The notes beneath the pieces were generated by a model. The model was not told the origin of the DNA and made no database searches. It saw only the letters and a program-made list of their open reading frames with translations. A stretch of 64,000 nucleotides of DNA, taken from Beta vulgaris subsp. vulgaris (Eukaryota; Streptophyta; Magnoliopsida; Caryophyllales; Amaranthaceae). A program made the position numbers and the translations under genes. Below, in pieces: positions 56,568 to 64,000 of the stretch (within the stretch, counting starts at the first letter, position 1; each line of letters opens with the position of its first letter). The stretch lies in the NCBI RefSeq assembly GCF_026745355.1, contig NC_079202.1, positions 25,689,623 through 25,753,622 of the forward strand, given 5' to 3'.

Positions 56568-57701
56568 CACAACAAGAATCTGTGTATATAGCGTCTGACG
56601 TTAGCGTCCGTCTAACAAAACAGACGGTATACGTCGAATTACCGTCCGCTTACGTTTCAGACTCAAATTAGCGTCCGCTTCTTACCTTTACCGTCCGCTT
56701 ACGTGGCAGACGCAAATTAGCGTCCGCCAAGCGGACGCTAAAGTCCCCTGGCGGACGCTAAAGTGGCGGATATACCTAGAAGAATTTCGACCCTTCCCAA
56801 AATATTTCGACTAACCTTCACCAACTCTCATCAACGAAACGAAAACCTAACCTCCCCAATTTCGCCGGCGAACCGCTGCCCTCCTTGTCGCAGGGTGTAT
56901 CATGAGTACCTGGCGCAGATGAGGGCCACTATGGAGACATACAACCAGATGATGAGCCAGTGTGGTGGTTCATTCCCCTCTACCGGGCCTCGAGACCCCC
57001 CCAGCGGCGGTGGTGATGCGTGTGCGACTTAGGATCCTACATTAGCTTACACTATCTATCTTGTTTATATTTCGGGACGTGAAAACATATAATTTAGTTA
57101 AAATCGTTAACTTATGTTTATGTATGTATGAATTTATATTAGTGTATTTATGAATTTATATTTAATGCAAACAGGTCATTAGTGCAGAATTCGGCGCATT
57201 AGCGGACAACTTGAGTATATATTTTGTTAAAACGAAACAGGTTAAAAACTATTCAAATACAATTAGCATTGTAATAAAAAAAAGAAAAGGGAAATTAGCG
57301 TCCGCCTATGAAGTTAACGTCCGCTAAAGTAATTTGAACCATGCAAGAGGTCGAGGAATTAGCGACCGATTTTTAAACTTAGCGTCCGTTAAGCCTGACG
57401 CAAAATAGCGTCCGCCTCTGTACTAGACGCTAACTTGCGTCCCCTCGAACGGACGCTAACTAGCGTCCGCCACAACAAACGGACGCTATTTTGCGTTGGC
57501 CTTTTGTGCAGACGTGAACTTAGTAAAAGCGGTTGCTAATATTTAGCGTCCGTCAACCGGACGCTAATTCAGCCATTAGCGACCAGGGGTTTTGCATCGG
57601 CTCTTTAGCGTCCGTTGGCGGACGATAAATTATTTACCGTCCGTCCCCGCTTTTTTACCGTCCGATTTCGTCGGCTGCTAGACCCCAACATTCTTGTTGT
57701 G
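56568..57701. mobile_element. CACTA-superfamily element with GCGTCCG subterminal repeats
   Basis: Ends CACAACAAGAAT and its inverse ATTCTTGTTGTG, flanked by ACA on both sides (56565-56567 and 57702-57704), the 3-bp target duplication of the superfamily. More than 20 copies of (T)TAGCGTCCGCC or its inverse fill both subterminal regions (56600-56780 and 57290-57670). 1134 bp, inserted in the integrase of the copia element. One ORF (below) is a transposase-associated remnant. Confidence 0.88.
56763..57032 (+). pseudogene. CACTA accessory protein fragment (TNPA-like C terminus)
   Basis: An 89-codon frame. Its second half (YHEYLAQMRATMETYNQMMSQ, then a Gly/Ser/Pro tail) resembles the C-terminal end of plant En/Spm accessory transposase proteins. 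The first half contains subterminal-region sequence and is probably not native. It lacks DNA-binding and catalytic parts. The element's repeats are the likely binding sites of the full-length protein made elsewhere. Confidence 0.45.
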
Positions 57702-57983
57702 ACAATCATCATGAAACTTAGAGGTACATGTGATATATTTATTTGAACATAATTTTCCTATTATGCTAGAAGATGTATGACCCAGGCGAGCATGCCACAC
57801 GTCACCCGACTCCTTAATGGCTAGGAAAGCAGGAACTGAAGGCTGAGGAGGGACAATGCTGGGCTGAAGAGGGTAGACACCTTGTTTACTGGTTCCCTGA
57901 AGCAGAACTTCCCCCGTTATCTGGTCCTTAACATAAACAGAATTTTTATCAAAACTCACAACACAATCATTTTCATGACACAA
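57702..57983 (-). pseudogene. Copia GAG-pre-integrase domain
   Basis: A frame with CVVSFDKNSVYVKDQITG, QGVYPLQ, then DVWHARLGHTSS and LCSNKYITC, the GAG-pre-integrase/zinc region of Ty1/copia integrase (WHxRLGH). It is cut at FHDDCHN by the CACTA element and goes on at 56567. Confidence 0.85.
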
Positions 57984-58240
57984 CTTGTTAACTGTAATAA
58001 ATTATGTTTTAAATTAGGGACATGACAAGACGATGATAAACGGAGGGGACGACTTGCAGTTTTTAAAGTTAAATTCCAGTACTTTTAATTGGGAGTAAGG
58101 TACCATTACCAACTACAACAGAACAGACCCAGTATAAGGAGTTTTAATAGAGAACGTACCATCCTGAGGAGTCATGTGAGAGCAGCTCCCGAATCCGGGT
58201 ACCAGACTGAGTCATTAGCTTCACCACCAACAGACAGTGC
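57984..58240 (-). pseudogene. Copia protease remnant
   Basis: Near 58195 the minus strand encodes YPDSGAA, the DSGA active-site motif, then after a frame change HMTPQDGT, as in copia protease regions. The remainder is broken by stops. Confidence 0.6.
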
Positions 58241-59701
58241 AGCTAAGGCTCGAGTGACACTTTCTGAGGAGGAGGGAACAAAGCTATGATTGAAACATTG
58301 GGACAGTAGGCAGCTTGGTGACCTGGAAACCAACACAAACCACATGTATCGGAAGTAGGGGTAGAGGTAACATTGTTACTATTTGATGAATTACTCCCTG
58401 CAGACGACAAATTATTAGTAATATAATCTAGGCAAGGCATACTATAGGATGACAAGTTAGAAAATTTACTTATACCATTTGAGCTCCCCGATTACCATTG
58501 TTGTTGTTGTTTCCTCCAGAGCCACGATTACTATTGTTTCCACCATTCCCACCATTATTATTCGAGCATTGTTGCCCCCACGATTATTATTACCACCTCC
58601 GTTTCTGTTATTCCTTCCCCGATTTTTCCCTCCAGAATTATTCTGGGAGGAGGAATTTGAACCAGTACCAGTAGATTTAACGGCAAGTAATGCATGATGG
58701 GACGATGGATCAGATGCATCCTTAGAATTTATCAATCTTTGTTCATGCAGTAACAACTTGGGACGCAAATCATCAAAACTAATTGGGAATGGATAATGCA
58801 GGAGGGTAGTAACTATATGATCGTACTCAGAATCACGATCTAAACCAAAAAGGGTATACTGCACTAAATCTTGGTTCGACACAGGACACTGAATAGCAGC
58901 AAGGGAATCCGCAATCACCTTAATTTCCCGTAAATATCCATCCATTGTCTGGGAAGCAGTCTTTTTAATACGAGTTAATCTTCCCTTTAATTCCATTGAT
59001 CTGGCCATACTAGCATGCATAAATCTAGTTTGTAACCTAGTCCAAATTTCTACAGAGGTAGATAAATCATGTACATCCACAAAAACATCCCTAGATAAGG
59101 TGGCAAAAATCCACGATTTAATTTGTTAATCCACACGTAAATACTCATAAAATTGGGGATTAGCAACAGGCATGCCATGATCATCAATAACAGTAGCAGG
59201 AGGAATAGAAATAGTGCCTTCAACCATACCAAGTAATTGATGCGATAGAAGCAAACAAGTAATTTGGGTCTTCCACAATAAATAATCTTCAGGAGAAGAA
59301 AGAGTAATTGTTACCAAATTGCTGAGATCAGGAGTAGAGATTTGCGGCAGGGCAAAAAGGGAAGTCGAAGGAGAGGGTTGAAACAGGGGCATGGCGGAGA
59401 GGTGAGGGCCGACGGTGGTGGCCGGAAATCCTGGCGGGAACCGGGTGGCAGTCCGGGATGAGGACGGAGTAGAGGGCCCCGTAAGAACCGACGATGAGGC
59501 GCCGGGAGCATAACTCGAAGAAGCAGCAGCCACGTAGGGCTACGTGAAGGGCTGAGGAAAATAGAATCCCGATGAGGTAGCGGCGGTAGCCGGTGCGGCG
59601 AGGAACGGCGCCGACGAGACGGTCGGTGCGGCAGAAGAGAAGGCCGGCGGTGGCTGCGTGGGAGCAGCAGAGACAGCAGAGGTCTGAGATGGGGATGCCA
59701 T
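58241..59701 (-). pseudogene. Copia gag
   Basis: The ATG at 59701 opens an Ala/Ser/Pro-rich leader. The retrovirus-type gag core (SPEDYLLWKTQITCLLLSHQ, then WTRLQTRFMHASMARSMELKG and MDGYLREIKVIADSLAA) spans about 59260-58900. A Gly/Asn-rich stretch follows, then the CX2CX4HX4C knuckle (CGLCWFPGHQAAYC, about 58340-58300). Stops interrupt it at 59540-59542 (TAG) and near 59125 (CAA to TAA). A frameshift occurs near 58560. UBN2-type gag points to a common plant copia clade such as Ale. Confidence 0.85.
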
Positions 59702-59800
59702 GGCCAGGATTGTGAAGGAAAAAAAATGCCGGGGAAAAAAAAAAACTTCGAAGGTTGAGTTTTTTTTTTTTTTTTTTTGTGTTTTTCTTTAGAAAAACCT

Positions 59801-59814
59801 AGGCTCTTGATACC
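59801..59814 (-). other. Copia primer-binding site
   Basis: The minus strand reads TGGTATCAAGAGCC directly beside the LTR, a common copia variant of the initiator tRNA-Met primer site. Confidence 0.75.
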
Positions 59815-59974
59815 ATGTACAAGTGTGGGAAATAATTGTGTTAACCTGTTGTAGGTTAACCTGGCATTCAATATATATAGTGTTTACAATATAGACCTAG
59901 GAATATGAAAGTACCATTCTACCCTTTACATTATAATATTATCCCTTTACATATAATATTATCCAATAAATTCA
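59815..59974 (-). repeat. Copia 5' LTR (right end approximate)
   Basis: Begins TGTACAAGTGTGGGAAATAATTG on the plus strand. A TATA box (minus CTATATATATTG, near 59870) supports it. The outer end is set near 59974 because the sequence after that fits the host LTR; no target duplication confirms it. Confidence 0.55.
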
Positions 59975-60629
59975 ATACCTTTCTCTTGATGGGACAAGGG
60001 GTATTTATAGCAGTGGGAATCCTTAAAAAATGATGTTTTTGATGTGATGGGTCTCCTAGGGATTAACTGCATTGCCTTTTCTGGTTATGATTATTATTGG
60101 CCCACAGGGAGGCCCAAGGAGATGCTGGCCACGTCATGAAGGGTGAGACTCATAATGTCTATGTGTTCGTGCCAGCTGGCACGAGCTCCCTGGCGGGGTG
60201 AATGGGCCCAAACATTTAGCCCCACGCTAAGAAAGGGCGCAAAGACCCGTCCGACCGGGTGATGCCCGTTCGTGGCGTAATCGGTCTCGTCGCAGAACTT
60301 TCGATCCCATAGCCGACCAGGTCACTATCAGCCTTAGCCTTTCGCCCGAGCGACGTAGAAAGGGGACCTGGTCGACTAGGGGCCGACCAGCTCCGGGATG
60401 CCCGACCAGGTGATTTGTCGGGTCGAGGCTGCTTGGACTTATAATAATACGCCCCGAGGCGTCCAAGCGGATTTCTTTTTGGGGGGAGACCTGCTCGGTC
60501 GGGGGTTGATGAGCCCGAATGGTCGACCGGGTGACTTTTGACTCTTGGTTTGATGGGCCGAATGGAGGAAAGAAGGTACTTGGTCGGTTGAGAGGCTAAG
60601 GAGGCCCAAGGTGTCCGACCAAGTACGTC
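59975..60629. repeat. U3-like LTR part and GACCAGGT-rich sequence
   Basis: The TATA box at 60001-60010 (minus) belongs to the split LTR of 56230-56435. From about 60220 the composition becomes GC-rich and copies of CCGACCAGGT and GACCTGCTCGG begin, leading into the tandem array. The ORF 60227-60466 (minus) is probably chance. Confidence 0.45.
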
Positions 60630-61350
60630 TATGTTAGGCGCTGCTCGGCTAGGAACTAAGGAGCCCCATGGTGACCGACTAGGTGTCCCCTTGCTGGACG
60701 CTGCTCGGACGGAGGCTAGTGAGGCCCGGACTGACCAACTAGATTCCTCAATACTGGACGCTGCTCGGACAAGGGCTAATGAGCCCTAGAATGGCCGACC
60801 AGGTTCCTCAATGCTGGACGCTGCTCCGACAGGGGCCAATGAGCCCTAGAATGGCCGACCAGGTGCCTCCTAGCACTTAGCTTATTTGGCTAAGTGAAGG
60901 ATGACGAAGGAGACCTGCTCGGCCAAGGAGCTAATGAGCCCCAAGACGACCGACCAGGTTTCTTAGTGATGGACGTTGCCTGGACAGGGGCTAATAAGCG
61001 CTAGAGCGGCCGACCAGGTGCCTCCTAGCACTTGGCTTACTTGGCTAAGTGAAGGATGGTGAAGGAGACCTGCTCGGACAAGGAGCTGATGAGCCCCAAG
61101 GTGGCCGACCAGGTTCCTTAATGATGGACGCTGCTCGGACAGGGGCTAATGAGCCCTAGAATGGCCGACCAGGTGCCTCCTAGCACTTACCTTACTTCGC
61201 TAAGTGAAGGATGATGGAGACCTGCTCGGGTAAGGAGCTAATGAGACCCAAGGCGACCGACCAGGTTCCTTCATGATAGACGCTGCTCGGATAGGGGATA
61301 ATGAGCCCTAGAACGGCCGACTAGGCGCCTCCTAGCCCTTGGCTAATTTA
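60630..61350 (+). repeat. GC-rich tandem repeat array (60-bp units, then 152-155-bp units)
   Basis: A first set of about 60-bp units starts GGACGCTGCTCGG at 60698, 60757 and 60817. A longer unit then appears, with GGAGACCTGCTCGG at 60909, 61064 and 61216 (155 and 152 bp). Each long unit holds one 60-bp module and CCTCCTAGCACTTGGCTTACTTGGCTAAGTGAAGGATG. Common cores are GACCAGGT, CTAATGAGCCC and CTGCTCGG. Confidence 0.9.
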
Positions 61351-61639
61351 GCTAAGTCAGAGGATCTTGCATGAAGAGCTATGGACTCATTTCCTGTCTG
61401 ACCGGGTGCCTTTGGATATTTGGGAGTAGCTTTAAGTGACTTTTAGGGGAAGCTACCTTGACCGAGCGAGTGGTGCCGACCAAATTTGCCACATGGCGAT
61501 CATGTAGTCTGAGTGGTTGAGCTAGCTGGAATTTGCAGAGATTTTGACGTTTCGACTTCCTTGGGCCGTCTTTTCAAGAAAGAACAGCGCAACTTGGGCC
61601 GTTTGACAAGCCCATGAAGGGACGCACCCCGAGGCGTGC

Positions 61640-61848
61640 CTATATATTCCGTACATGAGAGAGAATGGGGTCATTTGCTCATTTCCTCAAATTCTTGTTT
61701 TCTTTCTCTCTCTAAAAAGCTCCAACTTCTCTCTTCATCTCCCAACGATTTTTCGGGTTCCAATCGTCCGACCAGGTACGCTCTTGTTCTTCTTTTAGCT
61801 TTTTCTTTTTCTTTCAATAACCTCGGCCGACTCCCTTGTGCATAAATA
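61640..61848 (+). promoter_or_regulatory. Candidate promoter and leader of the following ORF
   Basis: A TATA-like CTATATATTCC at 61640-61650 is followed by a CT-rich leader (61680-61740) and a possible donor CCAG|GTACGC near 61776. The ORF starts at 61849. Confidence 0.4.
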
Positions 61849-62253
61849 ATGGGAGATTCGTCCGAGTCGATGACACCCCCGACCTCGCCTCCGTACAAAT
61901 TGTCCGAGGAGGTGAGGGGGATGGGAATAACGTTGGTGTCGACCTTAGTAAGTTGCCCCGACCCCTCGACCATTCCCGACGCGGTCCCGCTTTCGAGGCC
62001 ATCATTGTCAATGGAGGAGGAGACAGAGGGCACTATTCCTTTCCCTTGGAAAGTGTCCCTTGCCTTTCCTTCCTCTAAGAGTTACTTAGACAAATATCTT
62101 GCTGATGGTGTAGTGAGGACTACCATGTCGGGAGATGAAGGAGAGACGTCTATTTTAGGCCGACCGAAGTACCCAGACATAGAGCCGAAGGGGGAGGGGG
62201 GGTCCGGGTTCAAAGTTTCCCTTGCCTTCGTTGTTAAAGGCCTTTCACGATGA
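61849..62253 (+). CDS. Transposon-like ORF of unknown function
   Basis: 134 codons from ATG at 61849: a Ser/Pro/Glu-rich start (MGDSSESMTPPTSPPYKLSE), then PWKVSLAFPSSKSYLDKYL and ADGVVRTTM. The second part faintly recalls the N terminus of proteins annotated as putative gypsy-type transposon proteins in plants. It ends at a stop near 62251, and a different frame continues toward the LINE. It is probably the first part of a longer broken retroelement ORF whose LTR includes the tandem array. Confidence 0.4.
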   Translation: MGDSSESMTPPTSPPYKLSEEVRGMGITLVSTLVSCPDPSTIPDAVPLSRPSLSMEEETEGTIPFPWKVSLAFPSSKSYLDKYLADGVVRTTMSGDEGETSILGRPKYPDIEPKGEGGSGFKVSLAFVVKGLSR

Positions 62254-62414
62254 TCCGAGGGGATAGACGACCCGTTTCCAAATTAGGGATTCCTACATGT
62301 TGGTCCGACCAGAAGCTTTTCACACAGTTCAGACTCCTCCCCCGGCTGCACGGCGGTATATTATAAATCGATGGAGACGGGGCTTGTTTATGCCGATTCT
62401 GCATAGGCAAAACT

Positions 62415-64000
62415 TAGCTGAGGAAGCTCATTCCCCATTGATATTCAGTGTTGCTAAGATTCCAGATGAAGGTGGCAGGCCTTTTAAGTTCCTAAATTTT
62501 CTTGCTGATCAACCTGGTTTTATTGAAGTGGTGCAGGAAGCTTGGGGTTCAACTTATAGCAGATTCAAGCTGAAAAATATTTGGGTGAAGCTTCAAGCAG
62601 TTAAACAAGCTTTGAAAGGGTTTCATTCCACTAAATTCTCTAAAGCTCATTGTAAGATGGAGGAACTTAGAAGAAGATTAGCTGCTGTGCAGGCTCTTCC
62701 AGAGATGAATCAGTCAAGTGAGCTGCAAGAGGAAGAAAAGTTGTTGATTACTCAATTGAGGAAGTGGTCTAGCATAGATGAAAGTATTCTAAAGCAGAAG
62801 GCAAGAATTAATTGGTTGTCTATGGGTGATTCTAATTCCAAGTTTTTTTTCACTGCAATCAAAGTGAGGAAAGCTAGGAATAAAATTGTGAAGATGTATA
62901 ATGGCAAAGGTGACCTACTGACTGAAACTTCAGAAATCCAGAATGAAATATGCAGTTTCTATAAGAGTTTGTTAGGCACAAATTCAAATCATCTGGAAGC
63001 AATTGATTTAAACATAGTGAGAGCAGGGGCAACACTCAGTGCTTCTGCTTGTGAACAATTAGTGCAACCAGTTACCTTCCAGGAGATCGATCAAGCTCTA
63101 AATGCAATTGATGATACAAAGGCTCCAGGGTTAGATGGATTTAATTCAGTCTTTTTCAAAAAAAGTTGGGTGGTGATCAAGCAAGAGGTATATGCAGGCA
63201 TAATGGAATTTTTTGATACAGGTTTCATGCACAAACCTGTGAATGTTACTGCTGTAACAATGATTCCTAAAATAGATTATGCTCTTTATGCTAGAGACTA
63301 TAGACCCATAGCATGTTGCTCTACACTCTACAAAATCATATCTAAAATCTTGACAAAGAGGCTGCAAGGTGTGATTACAGAGGTGGTTGATAGAGCTCAA
63401 ACTGGTTTCATTCCAAAGAGAAATATTGGTGATAATATCCTCTTAGCAACTGAGCTTATAAGAGGCTATAGTAGAAGACATATTTCTCCTAGATGTGTGA
63501 TAAAAATTGATATTAAGAAAGCCTATGATTCAGTAGAATGGGTTTTTCTTGAAAGTATGCTTAAAGAACTAGGCTTTCCTAGTATCTTTATTGGGTGGAT
63601 TATGGCATGTGTGAAGACAGTTTCTTACTCAATTTTGCTGAATGGTGTGCCTGCTATGCCTTTTGGTGCAAAGAAAGGATTAAGACAAGGAGACCCACTG
63701 TCTCCTTACTTGTTTGCTTTGAGTATGGAGTATTTAAGTAGGTGTATGGTTGCTATGTGTAAAGATCCAGACTTTAATTTTCATCCCAAGTGTGAAAAAA
63801 TTCAGCTCACACATCTCATGTTTGCAGATGATCTGCTTATGTTTGCTAGAGCAGATGCAAGTTCAATCACCAAGATTATGGGGGCCTTCAAGGTATTCTC
63901 TAAGGCTTCAGGCCTTCAAGCAAGTATTGAGAAAAGCTGTATATATCTTGGGGGTGTAAACCAAGAGGAGGCAAATCAGATGGCTGAAAGTATCCAAATG
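62415..64000 (+). mobile_element. L1-type LINE, 5'-truncated, runs off the right edge
   Basis: The LINE sequence starts within the last part of the endonuclease domain (HSPLIFSVAKI ... RPFKFLNFLA), so most of the endonuclease and ORF1 are absent, as after incomplete target-primed reverse transcription. The frame of the reverse transcriptase stays open to the window end. The 3' part is not in the window. Confidence 0.8.
62415..64000 (+). CDS. LINE reverse transcriptase (ORF2), partial at both ends
   Basis: About 528 codons without a stop. Motifs in order: RINWLSMGDSNSKFFF (about 62805), KAPGLDGF (about 63120), DYRPIACCSTLYKIISKIL (about 63300), QTGFIPKRNIGDNILLA (about 63400), the palm Asp in IKIDIKKAYDSVEW (about 63510), LRQGDPLSPYLFAL (about 63680) and the catalytic FADDLLMFA (about 63825). 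This is the order of non-LTR reverse transcriptases of the plant L1 clade; the enzyme copies the element's RNA at a nicked chromosomal site. The frame also stays open upstream through non-LINE sequence to about 62275. Without endonuclease it should not be autonomous. Confidence 0.9.

Larger units (their letters stand above)
56436..59974 (-). mobile_element. Ty1/copia element, internally deleted
   Basis: Minus order: 5' LTR (59815 to about 59974), primer site, gag, a protease trace, GAG-pre-integrase and the first part of integrase up to IHSDLW, then a direct junction at about 56463 to the outer 28 bases of the 3' LTR (56436-56463, 27 of 28 bases equal to 59815-59842). Reverse transcriptase, RNase H, the rest of integrase and nearly all of the 3' LTR are gone. 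The integrase also carries a CACTA-type insertion. The left flank AATGC has no clear copy at the right, so the right border is approximate. Confidence 0.75.

Noticed and set aside
1..64000. tRNA, rRNA, CRISPR or bacterial operon features
   Set aside because: No cloverleaf-like genes, rRNA blocks or spaced repeat arrays were seen; the window is nuclear plant DNA. The tRNA-like matches are primer-binding sites.

Overview
The window is plant nuclear DNA, most likely from a eudicot. The evidence is spliced genes with GT..AG introns, a complete eS28 ribosomal protein gene with a telo-box promoter, and a dense, nested set of plant transposable elements (Athila, Tat and a large-LTR Ty3/gypsy; SIRE and another Ty1/copia; CACTA; Mutator-like; Stowaway; Helitron-like; L1-type LINE). 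A PB1-like protein inside a Mutator-like element hints weakly at Caryophyllales, but the species cannot be fixed from the sequence.

Layout. 1-3248: the 5' end of a minus-strand LTR retrotransposon with a 2.8 kb LTR and an initiator-tRNA-Met primer site. 3249-5760: a CACTA end, a broken FAR1-related gene and an LTR-like sequence inserted in it. 5782-8370: a 2.2 kb Mutator-like element with 199-bp TIRs and a MITE, both in an AT microsatellite. 8371-10718: no recognisable gene. 10719-25509: a non-autonomous CACTA element split by an 11.07 kb Athila retrotransposon (both LTRs, tRNA-Asp-type primer site, gag, pol, env-like remnant). 25510-27343: a plant-mobile-domain pseudogene cut off at the CACTA end. 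27387-28918: five hairpin-forming tandem repeats and a 1.23 kb foldback element. 28919-about 38300: a minus-strand Tat-lineage Ty3/gypsy element whose gag is split by a SIRE-type solo LTR with a perfect 5-bp target duplication. 38745-39140: a Helitron-like element.

Host genes lie mainly between 39.7 and 55.7 kb. A ten-exon plus-strand gene (39722-48471) encodes a protein of about 1187 residues with an ARM/HEAT-like first part and a SERAC1-like alpha/beta-hydrolase domain. RPS28 follows (leader from about 50950, CDS 52681-52878). A partial minus-strand gene of unknown function lies at 54620-55675. Introns and spacers carry Stowaway MITEs, a hAT-like MITE and a small foldback.

From 55.7 kb the sequence is repetitive again: an LTR fragment, a deleted Ty1/copia element with a 1.1 kb CACTA-type element in its integrase (3-bp target duplication ACA), a GC-rich tandem repeat array, a transposon-like ORF, and a 5'-truncated L1-type LINE whose reverse transcriptase frame is open to the window edge.

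No wholly new system is demonstrated. The most unusual observations are a 49-bp coding segment of the SERAC1-like gene duplicated inside its own first intron, the hairpin array beside an antisense plant-mobile-domain pseudogene next to a Tat element, the foldback element, and the four- to five-deep element nesting.
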